Shown here piece by piece: positions 27,711 to 36,517 of a stretch of DNA of 58,062 nucleotides (its first letter is position 1; each line of letters begins with the position of its first letter). The position numbers and the translations under genes are program-made. The notes under the pieces are model-generated. The model did not search any database. It worked only from the letters and a program-made list of their open reading frames with translations, and was not told the DNA's origin. Source of the DNA: a virus. The DNA is taken from the IMG/VR virus record IMGVR_UViG_3300020187_000039, positions 1 through 58,062 of that record; one strand, given 5' to 3'.

Positions 27711-28430
27711 TTATTTACCTGTCTGTTGATATTTGATGTGATCCCTTTTTAACTCGTTAACAATGTATGGTGTCGGAAATAATGGAGGCCCAGTAGGCCC
27801 TGTCCCCGTTGGGTGAAAGTGTCGATTGTAATCATCTAGTAATTTGTTTAACCATTTCTCTAAAGAAACTCCTCGAACGGCTGGTTCGCTTTCGTCTGCT
27901 CCGCCTTCTCCAGTGTTGCTTAAGAATATATCACCAGAATCTAAAAATATTTTTTGATCGGTTGAGATCTTAATAATACCTTCTTCGTCTATTTGAATTA
28001 GCGGACGCTCTTTGGCTCCAGATCCTCTTGTGATTACCAACCCATCTTCAGGAGAATGATAAATCCTAACATTACGTTCAGCGTCATACACTAAACTGAC
28101 AACATCATGTGCTGCCCCTGAAGGATCTAATATATCTTCTTTTAATTCTTTGTTTTGATTGATTTGAAACCAATATTCAGGGTGATATATGTTACCGTTA
28201 TCAAAACGAACTGCTACAATATCTCCAATTCTCGGAACATGGTGAGAACCAACTAAGTCCCTATTCATAGGGGTTGCCCATGGGATAGATTCAGTTTCTA
28301 ATAAGTCGAACTTACCATAAACTTTAACTCGGCATCTACTTAAATTTGAAGGATCTACATTATCAACTACCTCACCTAACCAGTGAGTTTCTCTAATATT
28401 ATCTTTTTCTAATTCCTTGTCTCTTGCCAT
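27711..28430 (-). CDS. gp5: gp5-like baseplate spike protein without lysozyme domain (239 aa)
   Basis: Residues about 16-100 form the OB-fold of gp5/VgrG-type spike proteins. The pattern W-L-G-E-V-V-D-N-V-D-P...R-C-R-V-K-V-Y-G-K, then I-P-W-A-T-P-M and G-D-I-V-A-V-R-F-D-N-G, is typical. Residues about 120-180 have the short-strand periodicity of a needle base, and the C-terminus has H-F-H-P-T-G-T-G-P-T-G-P and a short tail. T4 gp5 is 575 aa because a lysozyme domain is inserted between the OB domain and the needle; here that domain is missing, so peptidoglycan cutting must come from elsewhere. The gene overlaps the upstream 393-aa gene by one base (TAATG) and follows the gp27-like hub gene closely. 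Confidence 0.8.
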   Translation of the reverse strand: MARDKELEKDNIRETHWLGEVVDNVDPSNLSRCRVKVYGKFDLLETESIPWATPMNRDLVGSHHVPRIGDIVAVRFDNGNIYHPEYWFQINQNKELKEDILDPSGAAHDVVSLVYDAERNVRIYHSPEDGLVITRGSGAKERPLIQIDEEGIIKISTDQKIFLDSGDIFLSNTGEGGADESEPAVRGVSLEKWLNKLLDDYNRHFHPTGTGPTGPPLFPTPYIVNELKRDHIKYQQTGK

Positions 28431-29611
28431 TATTCATATATATTACCAAGTGATTTTGCCGCTGCTGTGTTTAGCGCATCACCTATTGTTTGACCTTGAT
28501 CTACTAAACCATGTACGTTATCCGCAATTGCGGTTTGTACGTTATTTGCGTTTACTTTAGGATTTGCTATATTATCAACACCTTGTACAAAATCCTTGTA
28601 TAAATTGTCAACAACAGCGTTTACCCTACCTATTGTAGCGTTTCTTGCTTGTTGCTTTAGTTCATTAACCTTATTGATTGATGCATTTTTTAAATCTCCA
28701 ACTGCTCTATCTGCAAATGCGGTTCCTTTTTGTACGGCTTGATCTTTTAACCAATCTCCGACACTATTAATTTCTTTATTTTCAGAATCAGGTGCCGGCG
28801 ATAAATCGTCTGTATTATAAGTAGATTCTACAATACCATTCAATACTCTAGCTTCCATATCATATAGTGCTTCATATCTTATTGATATTTCGCCAGTTGC
28901 GGCTTCAGATGTTGTTTTCTGTAAATCTGCAAATAGTGTTGTTCCTGATTTTAAATCAAATTCACAGAACTTAAGAGCAAACATAAAGTAAGGTTTTGCA
29001 CCTGTGCCTGAAATTCCGGCATTTGCATTTTTTACACCAACTTTAGGTTTAAAGTTATCTGGGAATCCTCCTAGATCAGCTCCGCTTAATGAAGGCGAAG
29101 ACATGTTTTTAATAGATCTAACTTCAGTGACATAAATATACATTCTAAATTTTCTTAAGTTAGTCGGTAAAACGTATGACCATTTTCTTTCATCGAAAAC
29201 AGCCTTTCTATATAAGTGCATTAAACCAGATATTGTCAGGTTAATTGACTCTAAAGTTCCTATAGTTATTGTAGAATCATCCCCTCCAAGATAAGGATTT
29301 AACGGATCATATTGCTGTATTTTTTCTAAGCCTGCTAAACTTTGCCAGAACCAAGGCATTTCGTTATTAATAAGCTTTAAAGCTTTTTTAAAGTTTTGAA
29401 GTGCTTCTAGTTTTTCTCCGTAATATTCAGAAGTTTCACCATCAGCTGCTAATTTTTTTAAAAAATCCTCGGCAGGCTGAGATAATAAGGGTGAATTGGC
29501 AGCGTCCGCAAAGTCAAACAACATAAGGAACGACATATAAGTCGGGTCTTGGTATTGTTGACTGGCTCTTTTACCTTTTCTAAAATCTGATATTTTCTTG
29601 AAATCTGACAT
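28430..29611 (-). CDS. Baseplate/tail-tube-like protein between hub and spike (393 aa)
   Basis: Probable baseplate component, tentatively of the tail-tube fold (as gp48/gp54 of T4). The N-terminus is basic and disordered; residues about 60-140 are helical; residues 145-260 have strands typical of tube-fold proteins (L-R-K-F-R-M-Y-I-Y-V-T-E-V-R, then F-M-F-A-L-K-F-C-E-F-D and R-Y-E-A-L-Y-D-M-E-A-R). The C-terminal 120 residues are an Ala/Asn/Val-rich helix with a D-K-x-x-N-x-x-x-Q-x-A pattern, possibly coiled. The gene is in the hub block, 31 nt from the gp27-like gene, and its stop overlaps the spike start. The tube-fold call is moderate. Confidence 0.58.
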   Translation of the reverse strand: MSDFKKISDFRKGKRASQQYQDPTYMSFLMLFDFADAANSPLLSQPAEDFLKKLAADGETSEYYGEKLEALQNFKKALKLINNEMPWFWQSLAGLEKIQQYDPLNPYLGGDDSTITIGTLESINLTISGLMHLYRKAVFDERKWSYVLPTNLRKFRMYIYVTEVRSIKNMSSPSLSGADLGGFPDNFKPKVGVKNANAGISGTGAKPYFMFALKFCEFDLKSGTTLFADLQKTTSEAATGEISIRYEALYDMEARVLNGIVESTYNTDDLSPAPDSENKEINSVGDWLKDQAVQKGTAFADRAVGDLKNASINKVNELKQQARNATIGRVNAVVDNLYKDFVQGVDNIANPKVNANNVQTAIADNVHGLVDQGQTIGDALNTAAAKSLGNIYE

Positions 29612-29642
29612 ATAGTATTTATCTTGTTTTTGTAAGAGCCTT

Positions 29643-31136
29643 TTATTGTATATTGTTTATTCTACTCGGCCACTCTCTACGTAAAAGAGTTAAATGTTGT
29701 CTAATAGTACCTGCCTTATAAACATACTTAATAGCCCCAACAATGTAAAATCCACTTAAGAATTCATCAACCACCGTTGAATAACCTGCGACGGCATCAT
29801 CTGGGTCAGCTGCAGGTGCAGCATCAAATCCTAGTTCGTCTTTTGTTTTTTTCACAGCAGCATCTAGACCTATTTGATTTTGAGTTTCATGGAATATTGC
29901 CACCGGTATTCTTTGATATCTGTATATCGCAGGGTTCCATGTTTCTAGCTCCACCTCTAAAGTCATTTTATCTAACTCCTGTAGGTTTTGTTGATTGTGT
30001 ATCCCGGCAAAGTTGTAATTTAAGTGTGTATTCGAAGTCTCAGGATCACTGTTTCTCCTACCTACATATTTATACTTTATTTCTTGTTTGTATCTCTCCT
30101 CATCCCTACGACCTTTCAGGGGCTCAACAATATCCTTTAGTTTATCGGTTGTTAATGGCTCAATATCAAAGTTAACTAATCCTTCTTCAGAATCGTTTTC
30201 AAAGTACTGTAATACTCTTTTGTATCCATTTCTTTTAGCTATTGTGCCAGCATTATTTTTAAGAGAATACTTATCAATGTATAAATTCGTTCCCTGTAAT
30301 TCGTTTTTAGTCGACAGGATTAAAGTAGACTCTATTTCATTGGTAGTATTGGTAGCGTCCGATCCTTTTGTATCGTTTAAGTCCGTGTCAAGGGCTAATA
30401 AGGCATCTTCAAAATCATCAGATGCATTTAACATTACATTTAAATCAACATAAGTTAAATAATAAAAAGGATCAATGCAAAAAGTTTGGAAAGAATCATC
30501 ATTAACATACGAGTGTTTTACTAAATCAGTCATAGTATCTAAAATAGGTTCGAAAGTTGTAACGCAATTCATTTCATCATCAGTTGAATCTATATTAGAT
30601 GCAAAACCTATTTTTAAATCGGTTGCTATTTTTTCTAAATGATCCATTGTAGTTCCTTTGCCGTATGACTTACATTGTTCTGCATTCAGTCCAGGTATTT
30701 TTATTTCTCCGGTAAAAAAATACTTACCCCCACCAGATCCTCTGGCTACCCCGTTGACTGGCGGTGATTCAACATTAGTAATATCGAAATCTATTCTAAT
30801 ATCTTTGTAATCATTCTTAGGCCTTGCTGCTAATCTGACGGTGATCACATCACCATCTCTTGGAAACGACTCCACGTTAAAATTAGATTCATTATCAATT
30901 ATCCCTAACGCTATTGTTGGAACAACTCCTTCTAATGAAATTTCAAATGATTTTATATCTTCTCTACTAAATCTTTTTCCATTAATGATTATCAATGGAT
31001 ATTCAACCCCCATTTCTCGAGTACTGTTAGAATCTCCTGGATTATCAGCATCAACTTCACCTTCTGATTTAAATTTATATTTATCCAGCTCTATTGTAGG
31101 TTCTAACCTGGTTAAAATTTTACCTTCTAATGCCAT
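29643..31136 (-). CDS. gp27: Baseplate hub protein gp27-like (497 aa)
   Basis: Hub protein that carries the gp5-type spike. Residues about 50-170 resemble the first hub domain (Y-P-L-I-I-I-N-G-K-R-F, then I-S-L-E-G-V-V-P). Residues about 180-260 contain the helix-and-strand pattern of late-control/gp27 proteins: T-M-D-H-L-E-K-I-A-T-D-L-K-I-G-F...D-L-V-K-H-S-Y-V-N-D-D...F-C-I-D-P-F-Y-Y-L-T-Y. The C-terminal section (a beta domain after residue 360) contains W-N-P-A-I-Y-R-Y-Q-R-I-P-V-A. It is longer than T4 gp27 (391 aa). Position fits: the gp53-like LysM gene is next door (1-nt gap) and the gp5-like spike lies downstream. The call is by motif pattern and synteny. Confidence 0.72.
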   Translation of the reverse strand: MALEGKILTRLEPTIELDKYKFKSEGEVDADNPGDSNSTREMGVEYPLIIINGKRFSREDIKSFEISLEGVVPTIALGIIDNESNFNVESFPRDGDVITVRLAARPKNDYKDIRIDFDITNVESPPVNGVARGSGGGKYFFTGEIKIPGLNAEQCKSYGKGTTMDHLEKIATDLKIGFASNIDSTDDEMNCVTTFEPILDTMTDLVKHSYVNDDSFQTFCIDPFYYLTYVDLNVMLNASDDFEDALLALDTDLNDTKGSDATNTTNEIESTLILSTKNELQGTNLYIDKYSLKNNAGTIAKRNGYKRVLQYFENDSEEGLVNFDIEPLTTDKLKDIVEPLKGRRDEERYKQEIKYKYVGRRNSDPETSNTHLNYNFAGIHNQQNLQELDKMTLEVELETWNPAIYRYQRIPVAIFHETQNQIGLDAAVKKTKDELGFDAAPAADPDDAVAGYSTVVDEFLSGFYIVGAIKYVYKAGTIRQHLTLLRREWPSRINNIQ

Positions 31137-31137
31137 T

Positions 31138-31629
31138 TTATAATATTATAGTGTCTCCGTTAATATCAATATTCTTGTCTCCGTCCTTTAAGATGTTAGG
31201 TGGAAGGATCTGCTTTGATCCATTTTCTTTTTGAGCAGCTTTCTTTTTTAAGTATTCTGCTCGCTTAGCGTCCTTAATTGTTAATCTTTTAGAATTAACA
31301 AATTGATCTTTAATAGAATCTTCCTTAGTGTCTCCCTCTCCTTTAATTGTTTTCCAAGCTCTAAATACTATATCGCGAGATGGTATATTTAAAACGTCTC
31401 CTTCATTTATTGAAAACGGGTTTGAGATATTATTAAATTTTAAAATAAGTTCCGCGTAATCTGCAATATTAAAATATTTAATAGATATCATATCTATTCT
31501 ACATATCTCTTCTGAGGATACCTCATGAACTGCAACTACAGGCGTGTTTTTCGGAAATAATACAACGGGTTCTGTTATTCTTAACTTACCGTCTTTTATT
31601 TTTTTATTTTGTATAGATTTAAAATTCAT
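31138..31629 (-). CDS. gp53: gp53-like baseplate wedge protein with LysM-like domain (163 aa)
   Basis: A LysM-like module at residues about 44-88 (D-M-I-S-I-K-Y-F-N-I-A-D-Y-A-E-L-I, then N-N-I-S-N-P-F-S-I-N-E-G-D-V-L-N-I-P) matches the small baseplate proteins that bind the hub, such as T4 gp53, where this motif is degenerate. The N-terminus is a basic strand and the C-terminus is Lys-rich and disordered. Length (163 aa) is close to T4 gp53 (196 aa). It lies 1 nt from the gp27-like hub gene and 1 nt from the 582-aa tube-like gene, so hub assembly is the likely role. The LysM module probably joins wedges and does not bind peptidoglycan. Confidence 0.7.
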   Translation of the reverse strand: MNFKSIQNKKIKDGKLRITEPVVLFPKNTPVVAVHEVSSEEICRIDMISIKYFNIADYAELILKFNNISNPFSINEGDVLNIPSRDIVFRAWKTIKGEGDTKEDSIKDQFVNSKRLTIKDAKRAEYLKKKAAQKENGSKQILPPNILKDGDKNIDINGDTIIL

Positions 31630-31630
31630 A

Positions 31631-33379
31631 TTAACCGTTTGAATGTTTTCTTAATTCTCCATCGAGACTTGATTTTTGAGTTTTACCATAAGCATTAACA
31701 TCAACTGTTGCGTTAGCATCTATTCCGTCAGCTGGCTGAATGTAGAATCGGCCTCTACCTGTGTTAAACATACTTTCTATTTCTGCCTTATCTCTTGGCC
31801 TTGCTGGTTTTAGTGTAATCTCGACAACCATTCTTTCTGGAAAATCCTGTAATCCCATAGGACCTTCGAAATTAATTGCAGTATCAGTACATGCTAAATT
31901 ACCAATAACACAAATAGGATTTAATGGATTACCTATTGTAACATGCCATTGACCTGTCGAATCTCCAGATAATAGTGCAGCAACAGCTTGTCCTCCTTGT
32001 GGAGAATTAAACATTTTCATCATACTACCCGACATTAAGTTATTAATAGTCTTTCCAATTCCACCTTCTTTTACAAAATCTTTAATACCTGCGGTGATAT
32101 CGCCGAACATATCCCCAGTATTCTTGCCTGATAAATCAGATACAACAGATTTCATATATCCCATATAATCTCCGCTCTTTAACAGATCATTTTTACCTAA
32201 AGGTCTTGCAACAGATCCATCCCCAATATACCTAACATCCCCACCCCAGAAAGGTGCGTTGTTATAAGTTAGTGCTAGTATATTAGCCAGTTGATCTAAC
32301 ATTAATACTTTAGGATTTGCTCCTCCTAGATCTCTAAGCTCATATTCAAACTTTAGTTTAAATTCTTGATTAAACTCAAGGCCCTGTTCTCTGACCATTG
32401 TTTTCTTAATAACATTTAAAGGACCAAACACATGATTTGGGTATGTGTTGCTAAATGAATCGTAGCCTGCATCTCCATTATCTAATCTTTCTTGTTGTTC
32501 CTGTGATCTACCTGATGCAGCGTTACTAGCCGCTTTCAGAATTTTATTATTATTAATAAATCCTCCAGCTGTACCAGATCTTGCCTTCTGTTGTGATTGT
32601 ACAGTTTGAACTTCAGCCTCTGCGTTTTTCCAATTAAAACCATGTGAGAAATTTAAGATATCTGACATATTATTTCCAGTTGCTTCACTCAGCCATGTGA
32701 CTGCTCTTGCAATATCAGGCTCTTGTGTGTTAGCTCCGTTTAATCCTAAAGGACTAATAATATCATCTGGGCTCGGTGACGAAAATCTTCTTAAAGTTAT
32801 CATCATATTGTTAGGTATCTTACCAAAGTATTTTGCCATTGCAAAATCAGAATATTGGTATCGATAACCATTACCTCCACTAGCGTCTGTTAATTCAATA
32901 ATTTTAGATGCGGTCGGGTTAACTAAAGTTCTAGGATCTATTTTATTAAAAAACTTACTTTTACCATCTGCTTTTCCTCCTTCTCCGTTAAGCGGAGTAC
33001 CTCTAAAGTTAACTAAAGAGTATTTATTAAATAAAGAATATGGGCGTTTCCCTAGGGTTATATTGGCATTTCCATTCCCATCTTTGTGCTTATATGATTC
33101 AACGTCTTGATTATAGAAAACTCCACTATTTCTAGTACCTCTGTTTTCTTGAGTTGGGGTACCTTTAGTTGCTGCTACGTTTAAACTAGAATCTTCTTCA
33201 ATAGAAGACTTTAGAGAATTTTCATCATTCCTAGTTTTTAATTGAGCATTAACCCCGTCTGGATTTTCAATATCGAACAATTTATTAAGTCCGTCCTTTA
33301 CGGCGTTAGTTCCTAATTCTGATATGTTTGTGATTGCGTCGTTTGAGTTGTTTATACCCCCGCTGATGTCTAAGCTCAT
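31631..33379 (-). CDS. Tail-tube-like/baseplate core protein (582 aa)
   Basis: Probable large central baseplate or tube-initiation protein. Residues 1-110 are disordered and Asn/Ser-rich. The middle has P-N-N-M-M-I-T-L-R-R-F near residue 195, A-V-T-W-L-S-E-A-T-G-N-N, and R-E-Q-G-L-E-F-N-Q-E-F-K-L-K-F-E-Y-E, a tube-type strand pattern. The C-terminus holds G-N-P-L-N-P-I-C-V-I-G-N-L-A-C, F-E-G-P-M-G and D-F-P-E-R-M-V-V-E-I-T-L-K, a hallmark-looking block for gp54/gp48-type or jumbo-phage tube-like proteins. It precedes gp53 by 1 nt. The call is by pattern; I cannot name the family with certainty. Confidence 0.6.
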   Translation of the reverse strand: MSLDISGGINNSNDAITNISELGTNAVKDGLNKLFDIENPDGVNAQLKTRNDENSLKSSIEEDSSLNVAATKGTPTQENRGTRNSGVFYNQDVESYKHKDGNGNANITLGKRPYSLFNKYSLVNFRGTPLNGEGGKADGKSKFFNKIDPRTLVNPTASKIIELTDASGGNGYRYQYSDFAMAKYFGKIPNNMMITLRRFSSPSPDDIISPLGLNGANTQEPDIARAVTWLSEATGNNMSDILNFSHGFNWKNAEAEVQTVQSQQKARSGTAGGFINNNKILKAASNAASGRSQEQQERLDNGDAGYDSFSNTYPNHVFGPLNVIKKTMVREQGLEFNQEFKLKFEYELRDLGGANPKVLMLDQLANILALTYNNAPFWGGDVRYIGDGSVARPLGKNDLLKSGDYMGYMKSVVSDLSGKNTGDMFGDITAGIKDFVKEGGIGKTINNLMSGSMMKMFNSPQGGQAVAALLSGDSTGQWHVTIGNPLNPICVIGNLACTDTAINFEGPMGLQDFPERMVVEITLKPARPRDKAEIESMFNTGRGRFYIQPADGIDANATVDVNAYGKTQKSSLDGELRKHSNG

Positions 33380-33435
33380 ATATATTATTACTATTGTTTT
33401 TATACCTAGTAAGTATATATATTAAGATTAATCTA

Positions 33436-34026
33436 CTACCCTTTTAAGTTATCGTATTCTGGGCCCATTGGTCGAAATAATAATTTATTGAAGTATTCTG
33501 GATCTGTAGGAACTCTATCACCTAGGAACTTTTTAAGGTGAGCCTCAAAGACACCTTTAGATTCATAATAGTATTTACCTTTAGAATAAGAACGTCTTGA
33601 GGATTTCTCGTATAGCTCTCTGATTTCTTTTTCAATTAAAAAGTCTTGAATATTAAGGTAAAGTTCTTGGATTTGATTAAAAGTTTTAGCACACATTACT
33701 GAATCTATTGTAATCATATACGTTTCAGCGTTTGCGTCTAAATATTTTTGAAGCTCTTTTTTATTTTTGATGCTTGTTCGGTTAAATCCAAACTGAGTTG
33801 TACCTCCTTCAAAATTTTTATCAAATTTCATGCCAAAGAAATATCTTTTAAGAAAATTAATATCATCGTAAAACTTAACGATTCTAACCTTATATTTAGG
33901 CATAGTCTCGTCAAACTTAACGTCATATATTAATACTCTAACTGGAAATACTATATTTGAATATCTAGAGTTTGAAATAAGAGCATGTACATATTCACCT
34001 TTATTAAATAAACGGTGTCTAATCAT
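33436..34026 (-). CDS. Unknown phage protein (196 aa)
   Basis: Soluble, basic, mixed alpha/beta protein without recognised motifs. It has an N-terminal strand set (F-P-V-R-V-L-I-Y-D-V-K-F) and a helical C-terminus ending in D-R-V-P-T-D-P-E-Y-F-N-K-L-L-F-R-P-M. The gene overlaps the end of the 135-aa gene by 8 nt and is 56 nt before the 582-aa gene. It belongs to a set of four overlapping small genes (33436-35112) whose products I cannot assign. Location between dCMP deaminase and the tail hub suggests an assembly or tail-completion role, but this is inference only. Confidence 0.55.
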   Translation of the reverse strand: MIRHRLFNKGEYVHALISNSRYSNIVFPVRVLIYDVKFDETMPKYKVRIVKFYDDINFLKRYFFGMKFDKNFEGGTTQFGFNRTSIKNKKELQKYLDANAETYMITIDSVMCAKTFNQIQELYLNIQDFLIEKEIRELYEKSSRRSYSKGKYYYESKGVFEAHLKKFLGDRVPTDPEYFNKLLFRPMGPEYDNLKG

Positions 34027-34426
34027 TATCTATAAATTTAACAAAATCAAATTGATTTAAAATATTCTTGCTTGGCACTCTGTCCATATTTAAGGAATTA
34101 AGAACAAACTTAATTTCCCTATCAGTATAACTAGAGACCATTTCTTTAAAGTTAGATATAACTGTAGCGTCTAAATCTCTGAATGTATATACTATTGTTG
34201 AAGTTTTTTTCTTTTCAGAATTCATTGCAGTTTTGAAAGAATTCATGATATTTAAACCTATCACAGAATCGCTAGGTTCATTACTATATGGATCTGCTTT
34301 AATAAGTTTATTCTTAATTATAGAAAAGTCGATAACAGTCAATTGCGGATCTTCAATAGCTCTTACGAACTTGTTAAAATCTCTCTTTGACTGATACCAA
34401 ACACATTCTATATTTAAGTTATCCAT
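34019..34426 (-). CDS. Unknown phage protein (135 aa)
   Basis: No motif recognised. The sequence is Asn/Asp/Ser-rich with alternating strands and helices, and an end motif N-Q-F-D-F-V-K-F-I-D-N-D. It overlaps both neighbours by 8 nt (downstream 196-aa gene and upstream 104-aa gene), so it is translated as part of a coupled set. The sequence T-I-V-Y-T-F-R-D-L-D-A-T might be a nucleotide-binding-like strand but lacks a Walker A loop, so I make no functional claim. Confidence 0.55.
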   Translation of the reverse strand: MDNLNIECVWYQSKRDFNKFVRAIEDPQLTVIDFSIIKNKLIKADPYSNEPSDSVIGLNIMNSFKTAMNSEKKKTSTIVYTFRDLDATVISNFKEMVSSYTDREIKFVLNSLNMDRVPSKNILNQFDFVKFIDND

Positions 34427-34733
34427 TGTTTATTTGTTCAAGATTCGATATTCGAGCCTTGAGATTCTTTATTTTAAAGGAAATTTCCTTTTCAGTTGGT
34501 TTGTAATTATCTCCCCAATCAGTCTCTACTTTAATTTGATTTTTAGAATTAGAATTACCAAACTCTAATCCCAAATCAATACATAGCTCTTCTATGAATT
34601 TAATTTTATTTAAAGCGGAATCAAATTCATATACGGTAGTTGATTCATATTCTTGACCACCTCCGTTTATATTGTCATCATGGACGCTTTTAATAACCCC
34701 ATTGTCCGCCAGTGTTATTTTAATTTGCTGCAT
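34419..34733 (-). CDS. Unknown phage protein (104 aa)
   Basis: A short protein with a beta-type N-terminus (Q-I-K-I-T-L-A-D-N-G) and a C-terminal helix that is coiled-coil like (I-S-F-K-I-K-N-L-K-A-R-I-S-N-L-E-Q). The helix could mediate oligomerisation. It overlaps the 135-aa gene by 8 nt and the 130-aa gene by 14 nt. No family is known to me, and the function is unassigned. Confidence 0.55.
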   Translation of the reverse strand: MQQIKITLADNGVIKSVHDDNINGGGQEYESTTVYEFDSALNKIKFIEELCIDLGLEFGNSNSKNQIKVETDWGDNYKPTEKEISFKIKNLKARISNLEQINNG

Positions 34734-35112
34734 TTTTTCTAGCTAATAAAGATTGTTGAGCTTCTTTTCTTAATACATTAGCCTGCTTCTTATCGGCTCT
34801 GTATGTTTCTGAATCTTTAATTGCTGTTAAGGTCCATGCCTCTTCTAATTTTGCGATTTCTTCGGTATTATATCCTATCGTCGCCCAGTTTACTTTTAAT
34901 TTATTTAAACTTGCCGTTAGCTGTTCTTCAATAGAATCTAATCTTCTGTTTTCATTAGCACTTTCCATTGCTCGACCATCTTCTGCCATCTTATTGTGCC
35001 ATGCGATCCCTTGTTCTGAAAATCTACCAAACATGTTTTTAATTTTTAAAAAACCTGCTCTTTTGAATTCTCCTCTTCTTTGTCTTCTTGATCCTGATGC
35101 TCCTTTTGCCAT
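34720..35112 (-). CDS. Small basic helical protein (130 aa)
   Basis: N-terminal 30 residues are rich in Arg, Lys, Gly and Ser (S-G-S-R-R-Q-R-R-G-E-F-K-R), a typical nucleic-acid or scaffold-binding tail. The rest is helical with Glu, Lys, Ala and Leu, as in assembly chaperones or head-core proteins. It opens the coupled set of four small genes ending at 33436. The initiator ATG at 35112 is preceded by an AT-rich leader without a Shine-Dalgarno sequence. No family is recognised. Confidence 0.55.
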   Translation of the reverse strand: MAKGASGSRRQRRGEFKRAGFLKIKNMFGRFSEQGIAWHNKMAEDGRAMESANENRRLDSIEEQLTASLNKLKVNWATIGYNTEEIAKLEEAWTLTAIKDSETYRADKKQANVLRKEAQQSLLARKNAAN

Positions 35113-35158
35113 TATGTTCTTTGTATTATATTGTTAAATATTATTTATCTTGATTTTA

Positions 35159-35695
35159 TTAACCGTAGTATTCTGATAAAAAATCAGTAACACTTGATCT
35201 AATGTATTCTTGTAATTTATCCATTTCAATTTGCGATAAAGCAACCCCCGTAATTTCTTCATTCAAATCTTGCTCTTCCATACCTTCACCTAACATACTA
35301 TATAATTGGGGTGTTGGGATATTAAGATTTATTTGAATAGGAATATTTACAACATTCTTCTTACTCATCTTTAAGATCATCTTACCCATAATTGAAGGCT
35401 CCTTAGTTTGTGTAGGTTCCTGTGCAATAGGTTGTGTAGGTTTCTGTACAGACGGCTGGGGCGTATGTTGTACATTACTTTTATTAGAGCTTGATCCTAC
35501 TCGCATAGGAGCCGGAAATGGTACGTTTCCATCAATGACTGGTTCTAAAAACTCAGACAAAACGCTTTTAAAAATACGAGTACCGTTCGTGAAATTTACG
35601 AATTCGCCTTCTTCAGATAGAACATCTACAACTTCTCCAAAGTTGTCACCTTTTTTCCATTGATACTGTTTTAACTTATCTTGCACTTCTTTCAT
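35159..35695 (-). CDS. Unknown protein with Pro/Gln-rich linker (178 aa)
   Basis: The N-terminal domain (residues 1-62) is like a small beta barrel (W-K-K-G-D-N-F-G-E-V-V-D-V-L-S-E-E-G), followed by a Pro/Gln/Thr-rich linker at about 75-100 (Q-P-S-V-Q-K-P-T-Q-P-I-A-Q-E-P) and a C-terminal helical part with an acidic tail. This domain-linker-domain shape suits a flexible accessory or assembly protein. No enzyme motif is visible. It is 46 nt upstream of the 130-aa gene and 41 nt downstream of the 62-aa gene. Confidence 0.55.
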   Translation of the reverse strand: MKEVQDKLKQYQWKKGDNFGEVVDVLSEEGEFVNFTNGTRIFKSVLSEFLEPVIDGNVPFPAPMRVGSSSNKSNVQHTPQPSVQKPTQPIAQEPTQTKEPSIMGKMILKMSKKNVVNIPIQINLNIPTPQLYSMLGEGMEEQDLNEEITGVALSQIEMDKLQEYIRSSVTDFLSEYYG

Positions 35696-35736
35696 TTTAA
35701 ATTATTTAATAGTTATATTAAAAAAATCTGTTTTGT

Positions 35737-35925
35737 TTATTTTAAAGATCCCATGAACTCTATTCCAAACTTATTTATATAATCCATTGATTCAGTAGGG
35801 CCTATGATCGCGTCTGGGTTCGCTATGTATATTTTAAAGAACATATCGTCTCCTACTGTTTTTCTTTTTAGCTCTAGTTCCTTTAATTCCGGTACGTATC
35901 TTTTATTAAATCCCATTCCATGCAT
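35737..35925 (-). CDS. Small unknown protein after dCMP deaminase (62 aa)
   Basis: Short soluble protein: basic N-terminus, then E-L-K-E-L-E-L-K-R-K-T and a C-terminal D-Y-I-N-K-F-G-I-E. Its start overlaps the stop region of the deaminase gene by 20 nt (either ATG 35925 or ATG 35916, three codons later, is possible), so translation is coupled. No family is recognised. The small size and overlap lower my confidence a little, but the frame continues cleanly to a stop. Confidence 0.5.
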   Translation of the reverse strand: MHGMGFNKRYVPELKELELKRKTVGDDMFFKIYIANPDAIIGPTESMDYINKFGIEFMGSLK

Positions 35926-36418
35926 TTACTTGTTCAACAATAATATTAGCTTGTTGTAATAACTCAACTCCACTCATATCTCTATAATCTTCTGTATAAT
36001 ATACTTTTGAAATTCCAGCCTGTATAATTAATTTAGCACATCCAAAACATGGGCATGTTGTTGTGTATAATTCAGCGCCTTCGCAACTCATAGTCGATTT
36101 TGCAACTTTCATAATTGCATTTGATTCTGCGTGAAGAACTTCAGGTTTTGTTATTGCATTATGTTTGTGACATATGCCATTATCGCATTCATACCCTTGA
36201 TCCATTAAATCTAGAGCGTGGTCTGGACTTTCATAATGCCTAATATCGGTTTCTTCACAGGCGTTATTAAATCCATGTGGCATTCCATTATAACCGAATG
36301 AAATTACTTGATGGTCTTTTACAATGACACAGCCGACCTTACGTCGTTCAGCATAACTCAGTTTTGAAAACTGATACGCTGTTTGCATGTATACTAATTC
36401 AATTGGTATCTTTGGCAT
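35906..36418 (-). CDS. cd: dCMP deaminase (170 aa)
   Basis: Zinc-dependent deoxycytidylate deaminase that makes dUMP from dCMP for phage thymidylate synthesis. Zinc-site residues are clear: H96-A-E98 (in L-H-A-E-S-N-A-I-M-K-V-A) and P123-C124-F-G-C127 followed by A-K-L-I-I-Q-A-G-I. The insert between G-Y-N-G-M-P-H-G-F and H96 (C-N-x-C/H-type residues near 78-86) is typical of dCMP deaminases of T4 and ComE-like types. Length (170 aa) is near T4 gpcd (193 aa). An exact TATAAATA sits 15 nt upstream of the ATG, and the acidic-protein terminator precedes it, so it probably has its own promoter. The small 62-aa gene overlaps its end. Confidence 0.93.
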   Translation of the reverse strand: MPKIPIELVYMQTAYQFSKLSYAERRKVGCVIVKDHQVISFGYNGMPHGFNNACEETDIRHYESPDHALDLMDQGYECDNGICHKHNAITKPEVLHAESNAIMKVAKSTMSCEGAELYTTTCPCFGCAKLIIQAGISKVYYTEDYRDMSGVELLQQANIIVEQVNAWNGI

Positions 36419-36464
36419 ATTATTATATTATAATATTTATACTAATTAGTGCGGCATTGTTTAC

Positions 36465-36494
36465 AAAAAAAAGCCCGGATTTCTCCAGGCTTTT
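36465..36494 (-). terminator. Intrinsic terminator after the acidic tagged protein
   Basis: On the minus strand, AAAAGCC...GGCTTTT (36494-36469) with a GGA/TCC inner pair forms an imperfect hairpin followed by a run of eight T (36472-36465). It lies 24 nt after the stop of the 267-aa gene and closes the unit that begins at promoter motif B. Confidence 0.75.
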
Positions 36495-36517
36495 AGTTTT
36501 ATATTTAATTAAATTAA

